This document shows positions 1-11,159 of a stretch of DNA of 64,000 nt, in pieces. Origin of the DNA: Melieria omissa (taxonomy: Eukaryota > Arthropoda > Insecta > Diptera > Ulidiidae); the NCBI GenBank assembly GCA_963971225.1, contig OZ020270.1, forward strand, positions 69,632,932 through 69,696,931, written 5' to 3'. Both the position numbers and the translations under genes were made by a program. Each line of letters opens with the position of its first letter. Within the stretch, counting starts at the first letter, position 1. The notes beneath the pieces were generated by a model, which worked only from the letters and a program-made list of their open reading frames with translations, searched no databases and had not been told where the DNA came from.

Positions 1-1127
1 TTTTGGATCAATAAAAAAAATTCTGCGATTTCCTGCGATCTTGGAAAATTATAGAATTTTTGTAAACTACTCTAACTAAAAAAATTGGATTTTTGTACCC
101 TACATTGAGGTGCCCACCGGTACATTCACTGTGGTACGGAGCTTGTAACGGCCAGAAAGTGATGTAACTGGAAAGAAAAAGTATAGTAGCACTGTCGCTA
201 TTTAAAATGGGCATGGTCCGCCCACTAAAGGTAGAGTTGCCATACGGAAGTCTTTCATAAAATATGAAAATGTCTATATTAACAAATCCAATGTCTCAAT
301 TTATCAATGTTCTATATAAAAATGGGTTTGGCTTACCCGTTTAACCCGTTTAGAGCCATATTATCCTATTTTTCCCATTTCAAAAAAATTGTTTGATAAA
401 GTGTGATTTAATGCTCATATTTTTTGGAGAATATGGAAAAGTTGAGGAAGGCAATTTTGTTAAAATTACCTTGCATTATTTACACTTGTTTACAATAAAG
501 AAGAAAACTATGGGAGAAAACTATTTGTATAATAGTTTTATTTTAATTGAACTGTTTGTGTGGGATTAAAAACATCATATTTGATGATAGTGAAACTGAA
601 TAAACTGAACGGTTTGAAAAATGGCAGTTATTTTCTTTCATCCTTGACATTTTATCATAGCATTGCATCTTCATAGCTGTGTCATCTGTATGTGAAGCTC
701 TATGGAAATAAAACCAAAAATGGTTTCTTTCAAGCAACTTCATCACCCTCTTTCCATCCTTTGAAGGTCGAATTTTGAAAAACGCTGAAATACGTATTTA
801 GTTATTTTTGTTTGAGTATATATATACAAAATTTGAAAACAATCCGACCAAAACACAATGTCCGTCTATATAAGCTTCACCACCCCGTTTGCGGCCTTTC
901 AAGGTCGAATTTTTTAAAATCGTTCCTTTTTAAAGGTTGACTTTTTAAAATACAACTATTGACCAAATTTCATCATTATAGCTCCAGCGGTTTGGGCTCG
1001 GTGGTGATAGCATACTTGGTTATATATATTCGATTTTTTTTAAAGCTATATATTTTTTGGAAAACAAACATCATTTTTTAAGTCAGTAGCCCCAAATAAT
1101 TCAGATTGCAAATTTTCAGCGAATTTA
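1..1127. other. AT-rich DNA without recognisable genes
   Basis: Only short accidental reading frames are present. I see no conserved protein motif, RNA gene or element boundary. Two phrases around 750-780 and 885-920 share the words ggtcgaatttt, suggesting old duplication, but nothing could be delimited. Confidence 0.5.
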
Positions 1128-1178
1128 GAGCACTCCTTCTATTTTTGTCCCAATTTTGTATGGAGTCGAAACACTGTG
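1128..1178 (-). repeat. Transposon end related to 15086-15137
   Basis: The reverse complement of this stretch matches 15086-15137: both contain cactccttcta on one side and a cagtg-ttcgactccata word on the other. At 15086 the same word forms one TIR of a 0.9-kb element. Here only one end is visible, so this is a solitary or truncated end. Region 1180-1940 that follows has repeated words around gtaacaattgtcacc in both orientations and no coding signal. Confidence 0.4.
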
Positions 1179-1944
1179 CGACGCGTCGCGACGCAGGAGC
1201 ATTTTTTTGCAGTTTTTCAAGGCGCATTTGAACGCGAAATTTTAATTTTATAATTTTTGTATGCTTGTCACCTGCTCCTACGGAGGTAACCAATTTCGAA
1301 ACAATTGTCACCTTTTGAGATTTTGAATTTGCTCCAGAATACCAAAAAGTGACAATTGTTACCAAGTATGCAATTTTTACCGAGGTGACTATTGTTACAG
1401 TTGCCAGAATAGGGCTGTTATTGTATTTCATTGTATTTGTACATTAATTGTATTTTACGTTTTTCTACGCACTTAAACCTGTGCCGGGTTTCTTCCCATT
1501 GTTTTTTATATTGTTGACTATTTTTTTTTTTCTTTTTTGGGAGCTCGGACTCGCAAATTTCAGCAGCAGGCACAACTTCGCGTGGTAAAATTTTTTAAAA
1601 ACGAAACGTTACTAAAAATAAAGGCAAAAATTAACTTCAACTTCAACTTTTTTAGAAATTTTTCCATTTGAATTGGACTTCCCGCTAAAACAATTGTCAA
1701 AGTTATGTAAGTGCTACCACATAAGTTTTTTTTTGCACATTTTCACTTATATTGTTCAATGCAGCCTTAACATAAATTTTGCAACATAAAGCTCTAATTT
1801 ATTTGGAGTAATAGGTTGGTTAATAGAAAAATGTATGTTCCACAAAAATATGGTAGATTTTAAGCCCTCCGTGGTAGATGTGGTAAAAACTTGATTTTAA
1901 AAGTAATTGTGGTAGATCTACCACATATGTGGTAGAAGTAAGCA

Positions 1945-2170
1945 CACTGGGTCCCATACGTACTTCGGCTATACGAAGTTTTGTGGCTGGCTTCGGCAAA
2001 CTTCAATTTTCGAAGGTCACCTTCATTCTTTGTGGGATGTTCGACAAGGAACATCAATTGCGAGCTGTGCTGTGCTGCCGGTCCCGAGACGGCGCGCCGC
2101 GGCGTACCGTTTGCAAATTCGAATATGCAAGGGTGTGTGTCCGTGCGAAAATAAATGTGTGTAATGCTTC
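1945..2170. repeat. Dispersed repeat pieces (two families)
   Basis: Positions 1950-1990 are an inverted, diverged match to the tagccgaagtgcgtatggga unit seen at 12361-13477 and 14965-17121. Positions 2078-2165 match 10452-10545 almost base for base (gagacggc-cgccgcggcgtaccg followed by gtgtgtgtccgtg). Both are non-coding, so they look like non-autonomous repeats. The stretch 2170-2577 holds nothing I recognise. Confidence 0.5.
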
Positions 2171-2577
2171 CCAGCGGGAAAAAGAATGTATAGGAATGCA
2201 TACTATATTTGCTTGCAAGCTATGCCTTACAACATGCATGAATTTTCCCACGGCGATGTCCTACGAAATGTAATGCTTCCCTTTTTTGCATTACCTGGGA
2301 GTATATGAAGACATGCATCCCAAAAACATGTACGTTTTCATAATTCGCCTAGCATGTAGGAAATCGTACATTACTCGGTAATGCATAAAATGATCTACCA
2401 AAAACCGTTACACCCAAAAAAATGGAGGGTTGTTGTGCTGGTAAATTTTCATGTGTGAGGGTTATCGTTGTGGTTCATTTTTAATTGCATAGAACATTAA
2501 TTTATTTTTTGCACAGAATTCTGTGATACGTTTATAGAAAAATGAATATAAAATTCTATTATTGCTTACAATTTTTA

Positions 2578-4055
2578 GCGCTACATAAAGTCTAAGAAAA
2601 GTGTCTCCAATATTCCAACTTCGGTCTTTTATAAGGACGTACCCGCTAATTCAATTTTGGATGCTGCAAACCTCTTTGCCGATTTCTTCTCTTCGAATTT
2701 TGTTTCTGATGATGTCAATGTAGAATCATCCTTAATCGATTTCGGTGTTGGGTGTTCGACATTTGAATTTGGTTCGCTGGTTCTTTCAGACGATGATGTC
2801 CTTGAAGGAGTTAGAAACCTCAAACCGTCCTCACCGACTGACGTCAATGGGCTCTCTGTGGTGTTGCTAAAAAATTGTCCATCCTTAGTGGGTCCATTAC
2901 GTGCTATTTTCAATATGTCACTTGCCTCTGGTACTTTCATTGATGCATGGAAGTTAACTTCAATTACCCCGATTTTAAAAGTGATAATAAAAGTGATGTC
3001 TGTAACTATAGACCTATTTCCAAGCTCTCCTCGGTTTCTAAATTATTTGAATGTATCATTAAATCTAAACTGCTTTTCAACATTAACCACTTATTAAGCG
3101 AGCATCAGCACGGTTTTGTGTCAGGTAGATCTCTAATCTTGCAGTTTTTTCTGATGACTGCTATGCCGCGCTTCAGAAAAGTATTCAGGCTGATGCTATC
3201 TACACAGATTTTTCAAAAGCTTTCGATAGGATTTCCCACTACATTCTCTTAGCTAAACTTGTGCGTTTGGGTTTCGATTCCATTTTCCTTAAGTGGATCA
3301 CTTCGTACTTGAGTCATAGGCGTAGTTCTGTGCTATTAGAAGGGGTTAGCTCCACTTCATTTGAGCCAACTTCTGGTGTTCCGCAGGGGAGCATTCTAGG
3401 CCCACTGTTTTTCCTTTTGTTTATTAATGACATTGGGACTTGTTTCTCGACTGCTAAGTACCTGTTGTATGCAGATGATTTAAAAATCTATTCGGATATT
3501 AATTGTTCTAATGATTCGCGGTTTCTGCAAGCTGAGCTAGATAATTTGTTTTTATGGTGCTCAAGAAACAGAGTTTTCCTAAACGTTAAAAAGTGTCATC
3601 ATATTACTTTTTCAAGATGGTCTAATCCTATACATACGTCTTACAACATTGCTGGAACTGCGCTAGAGTCTCGAAATGAAGTTAAGGACTTAGGAGTGTA
3701 CTTTGACTCAAAGCTTACTTTTGTCCCTCATATTAACTACACTATCTCTAAATCATTTTCCATGCTTGCTTTTGTGCGCCGTAATAGCTCGGCTTTCTCA
3801 GACCCGTTTACTTTCAAAACTCTTTACTCTGCTTTTGTGCGATCGAATTTGGAGTACGCTACATTTATTTGGAGGCCTTATCTAATTCATATAAATCGTC
3901 TTGAGTCGGTTCAGAAGGTGTTTATTCGACATGCTCTTCGTTCGCTAAATTTTGCCGAACATTTTCCTTCATATATTTCTCGCTGTCTGTTACTTAACCT
4001 TAGTAAGTCTGTAAGGTTTTCTCCGTAGACTTGATAAATAAATAAATAAAAAAAA
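2578..4055 (+). pseudogene. Jockey-type non-LTR retrotransposon, 5'-truncated, ORF2 reverse transcriptase remnant
   Basis: The reading runs through three frames (2590-2990, 2947-3240, 3261-4028) and gives the RT domain of a Jockey-clade ORF2: the DAANLFADFF start, a YRPISKLSSVSKLFE block, HGFVSGRS, GVPQGSILGPLFF and the catalytic YADD box near 3465-3480. It is clearly related to, but diverged from, the intact ORF2 at 48662-51532. Endonuclease and ORF1 are missing (5' truncation), and the C-terminal part is cut short at 4028. It ends in a tail of about five aaat units (4034-4055). Frameshifts near 2990 and 3245 make it dead. Confidence 0.9.
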
Positions 4056-4339
4056 CAATGTAATAAAATTGTTTGAATATGTCTGTAACATGTCATTATT
4101 TAAGTTTTCATTGACTCATTACAAAAAATCACCCTGTGAAATCAACCCTGTGTCGAGGACAATGCATTTTACACCAAAAGCATCTCTGAACTCCGATGAT
4201 TTGGTGTTTAATTTGTAAACAAACAGCGCGCGAAGCAATCAAAGAGAAGTTTAACTTTGGAAAATTGGCAATTTAAGTACAAACGTTCATTGTTCACAGA
4301 TCAAAATCTTCACATCACATCAAGCAAGTGAATCCAGCA

Positions 4340-7099
4340 ATGCCACGCCAGCGGAATTGTGTGCGGAAGTGCTTGGAAGCACAAATGTTATATAGTTTTC
4401 CCGACGCCGGAACTGACGGTGGTAGGTGAGTTTATTTTATATTTTTTCACCAGCGTTTGAAAATGCTTTCATATTTTCATTTCATTTGCTTCGACTATGG
4501 TGTTGCTGCGACCAGAGACCGCAGCAAAGACAAAGTAAAAGCAATCACAAAATCCCCAAAGCTGTGCTGTCGCTGTGTTGTGGCGACGCGTGCAGCTCGA
4601 AAGCAAAGCAGGCGCAATCTTCAAAAGCCCTAAACTGTGCTGTCTAATATAGACTAATTTATGTTTATGGGTTATTGTTATTTTACTGTACTGTATTTAT
4701 ATTGTTTATTGTATTTATTTACGTTGTTTGTTTGTAGTTTTCTTTTATATATGAGGAGGTCCATAACAAAACGCAATAATTCCACCTTAACAATTTTTTG
4801 GATAAACGAACAAATGTAATTAAAGTCAGTAGGATATATATTTTTCTTTTAATAGTTGCTGTGGAATAATAGTTTTCTAGGAACAATACAAATCATAAAT
4901 AAGTTAATTTATTTTGCAATTACTTTTTTAGTTATTTAGAAAACAAATTTGGAAATATTGCGTTTTGGTCCGACACATAGTATTTATTTCATTTTGCTAT
5001 GAACCCTATGGAAATGTTGCGTTTTGATATGAACTAGGTTTGGAATTGTGGCGTTTTGCTGTGAACAACATAGAAATAAAATCTTTTTAATTTGAATTGC
5101 ATAAGTTTTATTATATTACACAAGTAAGAGAGTATGGATTGATCAAATTTAAACCTTTTGTACATTATTAAGCATACTTTTAACAATATTCTGTCATTTT
5201 TTCATGCAGAAATATTACAAAACAAGCCGGTGACAGACCAGAACGTCTTTGAACAAATACAATTTGCGGTGATCACTGTATCTCGGTCGGAAATTATCTG
5301 AAATCAAAAACCATTAAAATGTAGTCAAAGTATTATCAAATGCTCCCCCAAAAATTCTCCGATTATTTTTTTTTTCATTTAAAAATTTTTGGTGGCCATC
5401 TAAAGTGTAAACTGATATTTTCCACGAAAAATTCCATTTTGTAACCCCCTTAATGTAAAAAAAAAATTGTTTACTAAACATTGGGGGAGGTATTTTATAT
5501 GTAGAAAATGTGTACCAAGTTTCAAATTAATCGGTTTAGTAGTTTTTAAATGACAGTGATCACGGACTTTGGAAAAGTAGTTTTGAGAAAAACGCGATAG
5601 AAGAGAATAAGCTGTATACGAGTACCTGCACTAAAGGACAGGGGACTAACTATAGACCATAACGTCAAGAGTTTTGCTCCGATCGACTTAAAATTTTGAG
5701 AATATATTCTTGAAATGTTTAACAATAAGATAAATAAAAACAAAAAATTCGATTTTTCGAAAGTGTAAACCCTTCCCCCCCCACCCCTCCTTAATTGGAA
5801 CTATTTCCTTGTTCGTCTAAAATTCTATGATAACCCCGAAATGTTTGACTACTGTTGGCCAGGGTTTCCAGGTTTTCCAGAGTTTAACAATATCTTTCTT
5901 TAATTGCAACACCAAGAGGAATTCCATCAGGCAAACGAAGGGGTATTTTGCCTCTTTTATGATAGCTGGTTAATTTTTCTTCGCCGTCAATTATGTAAGA
6001 TTTAGAAGTTTTAATGTACATTGATACTCTGTATGGCGTTATAAGACGGTAATATTCTGCCAACATTTTTAATTCCTTAAGGTGCCAATCCTTTCCTAAA
6101 ATCTTAACTTGCCCGTGCACGGAATAAACTTTGTTATAACCTTCTTCAACAAAAATTGTAGTATCTTTTCGCAAAGCAACACGCCCAAAAACTCAATAAA
6201 ATTCTTACCGTTTATAGTCATTGTAGAGTAACCATAACAATAAATTTAAATATTATTGTAGAGGTACCATAAGAATAAAAATAGTTTATATCATTGACTT
6301 TTCACTAATATCTCGAAGTTATATATTGCATAGATATGGAATTGTTGCATTTTGGTCTGACCCATTATTTTTGGTTTTGAATTACAGTGAAATTATTGAC
6401 CTTTGGAATGTTTTATAACAATTGTTACATAGATTTTAACATGTAGAATTGGATTCAGTCAAAAAAACGAAAAACTTAAAAAGTGGAATTATTGCGTTTT
6501 GTTATGGACCTCCTCATATAGACTAATTTATGTTTATGGGTGAATAGGCCTACTGGGGAACCGAACACCCAAAAAAATCGGTAACGCACCTTTTTGCATA
6601 CCCCAGTGGTGGTGTGGAAATTGCAAAAAGAAACTTGGAAATGTATAAATTTTTTATTACAATTATGACTTTCTTTAACTATCCAATTTTAAATATTTGT
6701 GTTTTAGTTCATTGATGCTGGCCAAGTCGTTGGTGCGCACCTGCAAAAAGTGGAGTGATTTGCAAAATGGTTGGGATGAATACAAATTTCTGTTTATATT
6801 CTATTGTAGACATCTCACAGTGGCGCATCTGGAAGGGCTTCCCAGTTTGAATCGGTAAAAATTGTTTATACAAAGATACTTAATTTGAAAATTCGCTGCC
6901 GATTGGTGCTGTTCTGTTTAGCATTAGCACTGGAGAGCAATCTGCAGGTCCCCATATCCAACCAACTTTTGTATTAATCCAAAAGCGTGCAAAGAGTAAC
7001 GAAAAATATAAAACAAACCTGGCGATGTTTGGAAGTAAGATCAATAACAAAATATATGTCAGAACCAGAAGAAATCGACAAAGGCATTTTTATTCATAA
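4340..7099 (+). CDS. Possible small spliced gene of unknown function
   Basis: A model with three exons can be drawn: 4340-4425 (ATG start, 28 codons, donor ag|gtgagt), 6708-6854 (acceptor tgttttag, donor cg|gtaaaa) and 6922-7099 (acceptor ctgtttag, stop TAA at 7097). The phases are compatible and no in-frame stop interrupts the joined frame, about 136 codons. The first exon has spaced Cys residues after the start (NCVRKC) and then YSFPD, faintly like the beginning of a THAP-type zinc finger, but that is not enough to name it. Intron 1 holds the TIR transposon at 4753-6515. It could equally be a chance set of splice signals. Confidence 0.25.
4647..4672 (+). repeat. 26-bp direct repeat flanking the TIR element (left copy)
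   Basis: Positions 4647-4672 (atatagactaatttatgttt and six more bases) are repeated exactly at 6516-6541, immediately right of the transposon. The left copy is separated from the transposon by about 80 bp of T-rich DNA. This is too long and too displaced to be a normal TSD. Confidence 0.9.
4753..6515. mobile_element. Unclassified TIR DNA transposon, about 1.76 kb
   Basis: The left end gaggaggtccataacaaaac and the right end (6483-6515) are perfect inverted repeats of about 33 bp. Flanks are tatatat on the left and atata on the right, so the TSD may be TA, TATA or ATAT and cannot be fixed. Diverged copies of the TIR core (attgcgttttg-t) recur inside at about 4950, 5000, 5045 and 6345, like subterminal transposase-binding repeats. 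No known transposase domain is visible. Confidence 0.85.
5884..6174 (-). CDS. Unidentified 96-codon ORF inside the TIR element
   Basis: The only sizeable open frame inside the 4753-6515 element. The product is basic and tyrosine-rich with no motif I recognise (no DDE, zinc finger or RT signature). It may be a remnant of the element's own protein, or chance. No start context or splice signal helps decide. Confidence 0.3.
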   Translation of the reverse strand: MRKDTTIFVEEGYNKVYSVHGQVKILGKDWHLKELKMLAEYYRLITPYRVSMYIKTSKSYIIDGEEKLTSYHKRGKIPLRLPDGIPLGVAIKERYC

Positions 7100-7682
7100 C
7101 GCGGGGGGTTTTAGAAAAGTTAACAGAAAATTTCTGTATAGAACTTTACCGCGCTCAAGGGTTATTTGTTGTATTTTTCAAGTGCTAGGTGTACCAAAAA
7201 GAATTTCAAGCTCCTTACACGTATAATATACAGAACAGTCAATTGTAATGCATTTAAAATTATGCGTTGCAGCATGGCTGCCAATTGTGCAGCATTGGGT
7301 GCACACAGGCCCGACGAGAGGGGGGTGGTAAAGGTGGGATTCCCACCGGGCCCGGAGTTTCTAGCAGGGCCCGGATTTCAATCGAAATCTCAAAATTTGG
7401 GAAAAGTTTAATATGCACTTTTGCAATCTGATTAGAACCGTAAAAGAATGTAACTGGTGTATTATCTACCTATCGTAATCAGACATTATGCAGACGGGCC
7501 CGGGCCCAACATTTAAAAAATGTTTTCTTCGTAAAACATAAAAAGATTGCCAAAATATTTTACATTTGAATCGTTGAAAAAAATACGAAATTGGTAAGTT
7601 CAAAATATCGCGCGCTATAACTTTGCATACCCGTATATTGCTGCGATTGCTGCTAGTGTTCACTAAATATCAGAAATAAATT

Positions 7683-8537
7683 GAAGAAATCGATTTCAAG
7701 AGAAACACGTTTTTTGTCATAAGGGGTCGTCCATAAATTACGTAACGCTCCTGGGGGGGGTCTTGCTCGATGTGACAGTTTGTGACGCCGGGGGGGAGGG
7801 GGGTCGAGCAGAATGTGACGTAACAAATTTTAAACGTATTCATATAATCTTGATCGAAATAAAATTTTTTTTTAGTATTTTTATTATGCTTTTGAAGACT
7901 CCGTTACTTTACACCTTTGGGGGGGGGGGGGTTCAAGCCAATGTGACAGTTTGTGACACAGGGGGGGTGGGGGTAAAAAAACACTAAAAATTGCGTTACG
8001 TAATTTATGGACGACCCCTAATCGATTCAATCATGAGTGGAACAAGTAGAAGATTTCAAGCTATAAGTGAACTGAATGAAACATTTTCATTTCTGTGGCA
8101 GTTTTCAGATACAAACATTCAAGAATGTCAGACTGCTGCAGAAAAATTTGCAGTCAAATATCCTGCTGATGTATCTCAAAACCTATCAAATGAAATTATA
8201 CACCTCAAGAATATATATGAAGCAAATTTTGGACCTCAATTACCTCCATTCGATTTACTCAATGCCATTTATGCGAAGAAATTGAACAGACTTTTCCCAA
8301 ACGTTTGCATCGCTCTGCGTATATTTTGCACGATTCCAGTATCTGTTGCGAGTGGTGAGCGGTCGTTCAGTGTTTTGGCAAGAATAAAAAACTTCCATCG
8401 GTCCTGCTCAACCCAAACTAGAGTGTCAAATCTAGCTACTCTGTGTTTGGAAGCACAACTGGCCAGATAATTTTGAAGATTTTGAAGAGCTCATCAACTC
8501 GTTCGCATCAGCTAAAGCAAGGAAAGCTCACTTATGA
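7683..8537 (+). pseudogene. hAT transposase C-terminal remnant (DUF4371/ZMYM-type)
   Basis: The frame before the MITE (7683-7722) and after it (8019-8470) reads as one protein when the MITE and one TSD are left out: a NTFF-VIIDSI segment followed by the hAT dimerisation domain with SGERSFSVLARIK near 8345-8390. A small frameshift at about 8470 separates the last 22 codons (ending at TGA 8535-8537). The N-terminal zinc finger and catalytic Asp residues are absent. It is dead through truncation, MITE insertion and frameshift. Confidence 0.88.
7723..8018. mobile_element. MITE with 3-bp TAA duplication (PIF/Harbinger-type)
   Basis: Perfect TIRs ggggtcgtccataaattacg at both ends of a 296-bp, non-coding, G-rich element, flanked by the TSD TAA (7720-7722 and 8019-8021). 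A 3-bp TAA/TTA TSD is usual for PIF/Harbinger elements. It interrupts the hAT transposase frame, so it is younger than hAT-1. Runs of G at 7755-7803 and 7920-7931 and a repeated tgtgacagtttgtgac word lie inside. Confidence 0.92.
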
Positions 8538-9049
8538 ATAATCATTTGTGTAATATCGTTGAATTTTATAAAAAGTAATACCTTTTCTTATATTAAAATG
8601 ATTTATTCAACAAATATTCATTGTAAGATCATAAAATAAATTCTTTTTCCAAGTATTTGTATTTTTATTTCTTGATACTATCAACTCGACCACTATATGT
8701 ACTTACATATTCTATTCGGAGATAATTTATTTATTGTGTGGCACGAGTTTACAACTTTTATGGAACAGAATAAAAGTAAAGGGTTTAGGGCAGAGCTGTT
8801 AAAGAATGCAATCATTTGCGAATAATTAGTCAGTTGATTTTTTGGCAAAAAAGTGCATTCATTTTTTGTATTCAATGAATAAGAATAAAAAAATGAACTC
8901 ATTATTCAGACTAAAAATTTATGAATAATTATTCATTTTTACATTCATTTTTTGCTAGTCATTTGATTGCAATATCAAAATGAAGTCAATTGAAGTCATG
9001 TGAAGTGATTTGAAGTCATCTGCAGTTAAGCTAAAGCCAGCTACCCTAA

Positions 9050-9712
9050 GGGCCACTTTTTCAGTGCGAGTTTAAACCCAGTTCAAACGGAGTTTGCTTG
9101 AACTTGGTTTAAATTTGAACTAAGTTTAAACGACAAAGTAGTTTTTCAGTGCTAGTTTAACTGGAGCAAATATTTGTCATTTGAGTATGGCAATACTGGC
9201 AACATTTTTATCTTCTCCTTTGTTTTGATTATCATTCGTAAATAAATTCTTTGCGCTCAAATAATGTATTTATGTAATTAAAAAATTCAACATTTTTCGT
9301 CTCGGGAAATCGAATGTGTTCTTGCACTTTTGAAAAAAAATATACAAGTGCTCGAGTGCAAGAAGGACCGCGTGAGTACCGAGGAAAAACAAACCAAATA
9401 GAAAGAAATTGAGGACGCTTTCGATTCAACATTTGTTGATAAGTTCCGGTGCGCGAAAACGTTGGGCACAAAGTATAAGAATCTAAAATAGTGCAAAAAA
9501 AGAATTTCGCTCACGACAGGCAAGAGCTGACCAAAACTAAAAATAAATGAACTGTCAGAAGCTGTTGACAGTTTAAACTTATTTTAACCGTGCAAGGTTG
9601 GGCGTTTAAACTGAGTTTAAACTTCAGTCAAGTTTGACTGAAAAATTCGATTTTGCGTTTAAACTAAGTTTAAACTAGAAACTGAGTTAAAATCGCACTG
9701 AAAAATTGGCCC
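9050..9712 (+). mobile_element. Harbinger-like element nested in the second hAT
   Basis: Inverted ends gggccactttttcagtgcga and its right-hand partner (gggccaatttttcagtgcga read inverted) bracket 663 bp. The TSD is TAA (9047-9049, 9713-9715). Inside, repeated aagtttaaac words sit near both ends. The plus strand has a Myb/SANT-like remnant (9297-9528), the accessory protein expected of a PIF/Harbinger element, which agrees with the 3-bp TSD. Confidence 0.9.
9297..9528 (+). pseudogene. Myb/SANT-like (zeste-type) DNA-binding protein remnant
   Basis: Read from 9297 the frame gives a SREIECVLALLKKN helix, an LECKKDRVSTEEKQ block, then AKTLGTKYKNLK, in the order of the zeste/MSANTD helix-turn-helix family used as second ORF by Harbinger transposons. 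Two in-frame TAG codons (after TEEKQTK and after KYKNLK) kill it. The open frames on the minus strand over this interval are shadows. Confidence 0.65.
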
Positions 9713-9757
9713 TAAGTCAATTCACTTTATGCTTGACATAAGTCTTCATCGATAACA

Positions 9758-9940
9758 ATGCTGAATCGCTATCCAACAATTAAAAAAGCGTATTTAAAAT
9801 ATAACACACCGTTACCTTCTTCAGCTGCCGTGAAACGGTTATTTTCGTTTGCAACACTATTAAATACGCCTCGTCGAGGTTTCCTTTCGGACAAAAATTT
9901 CAAAAAATTATTATTGTTGAAAGTAAATCATGTCATTTAA
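9758..9940 (+). pseudogene. hAT dimerisation-domain remnant
   Basis: Sixty codons that match the C-terminal hAT domain: TPLPSSAAVKRLFSF followed by PRRGFLSDKNFKKLLLLK. It belongs to the 8791-10222 element and ends at TAA 9938-9940. Nothing upstream of the Harbinger-like insertion completes it. Confidence 0.85.
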
Positions 9941-10448
9941 ATGATTTTACATTCATTTGATTGCTACCTTTTGTTAGAATGAATTATTTTAATTTTAATT
10001 TTGTTAATATATTAAATATTTTTAGTGACTTCACTGAAAAATGAAGTCATTAAGTGACTTTATCAAATGACTAATTAGTCAGAATAACAGAAATGACTTC
10101 AGACTTCAAATTTTTAGTCTTTAGTCAAAATGTTAGTCAAAGACTGCAATCAAAAATTGAAGTCATTGACTGTGACTTCAACTGATTTAATTCGCATTTG
10201 ATTGCATTCTTTAACAGCTCTGGTTTAGGGTGGGATGGGCCCGGAGGTAACTACCACCGGGCCCTGATATCCTCTCGACGGCCCTGGGTGCACATAATAA
10301 CATAACATAAAAACATAACAAAGTTTAGAAAATGTATGCATTTCTTATTGAAATAAGTGACAATTATGAAAATACCAAAATGAAAATAAAGTTACCAAGT
10401 TACCAAACAGTTTAAAAGCTACCAATTTTGGTAGAAAGTTACCAATTG

Positions 10449-10545
10449 TGGCAACCATGGTCACGAGACGGCCCGCCGCGGCGTACCGTTTGCAAATTCC
10501 AATATGCAAGGGTGTGTGTCCGTGTGAAAATAAATGTGCGTGTTG
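10449..10545 (+). repeat. Dispersed non-coding repeat, copy of 2078-2165
   Basis: The gagacggcccgccgcggcg word and the following gtgtgtgtccgtg match the copy at 2078-2165. It lies just beyond a stretch rich in taccaa words (10395-10455). The region 10546-11159 has no recognisable gene and may be the 3' flank of the P-like remnant. Confidence 0.6.
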
Positions 10546-11159
10546 CTTGTGTATGCGCTGAGGCGAATGAAAACATTACGAGCAATTGCCCAAGATGAAA
10601 AGAAAATTGAATTTCCATGGCTTTCGGCTCTGCTATGAATAATGAACCATGTGAATTCGCAAAGGCGTACAGTAGAGTGTGCGTTCCTATTGATAAAAAA
10701 CCAAAACCATGAATTTCTGCTGTGCAATGTTGGCATTCATGTAGGCTACGTTGCCTTCTGGCCTAATAAAATTCATACCGATACATTTTTAAATTCATAT
10801 ATTAACAGCAACATATTATTATTTATTATTATCATTTCCTTGAAATTTATATTATTTAGCAGTTTTATGTGTTCTTTAGTATTTTTATTTTATTCTTATT
10901 TTTCGGTTTACTTGCAATTTTCTCTTTGAGCCAAATGGAATTTTTTCTTAGCAAAATTATTAAAAAGTAATCTAATATAAATTGCCTATGTTCCCTACAA
11001 GTAGAAGGTTCTGAAAACCACATTTTGTATTCATCTACTTTTGTTACTTTTCTGTGCAAAACACGAATTGTACAAAAGCTTTTTTATATTGGAGGAATGA
11101 GGGGTTTCCTTAAAAAACGTATGAAATGTGTTGTAAAAGATTTTTTAAACAAAAAAAAA

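Larger units (their letters stand above)
8791..10222 (+). mobile_element. Second hAT element nested in hAT-1
   Basis: TIRs cagagctgttaaagaatgca are perfect inverted repeats at 8791 and 10222 and are flanked by the perfect 8-bp TSD gtttaggg (8783-8790, 10223-10230). The 1432-bp element has a hAT C-terminal domain remnant at 9758-9940 and many diverged aagtca words near both ends (8985-9040, 10025-10170). It contains a Harbinger-like insertion at 9050-9712. Confidence 0.95.
7306..10286 (+). mobile_element. hAT element with nested insertions (outer hAT-1)
   Basis: Ends are caggcccgacgagagg on the left and, inverted, cagggccgtcgagagg on the right. The 8-bp TSD ggtgcaca is perfect at 7298-7305 and 10287-10294. 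The 2981-bp element carries the C-terminal part of a hAT transposase (7683-8537), so it is an internally decayed relative of an autonomous hAT. Two insertions lie within it: a MITE at 7723-8018 and a second hAT at 8791-10222. An 8-bp TSD with CAG-type TIRs is diagnostic of the hAT superfamily. Confidence 0.95.

Noticed and set aside
7763..7987. ORF in the G-rich MITE
   Set aside because: A consequence of G runs and repeated tgtgac words in a 296-bp non-coding MITE.
9232..9523. Minus-strand ORFs of 78-79 codons
   Set aside because: The plus strand of the same interval matches a Myb/SANT-like domain and lies in a Harbinger-like element, so the minus frames are shadows.
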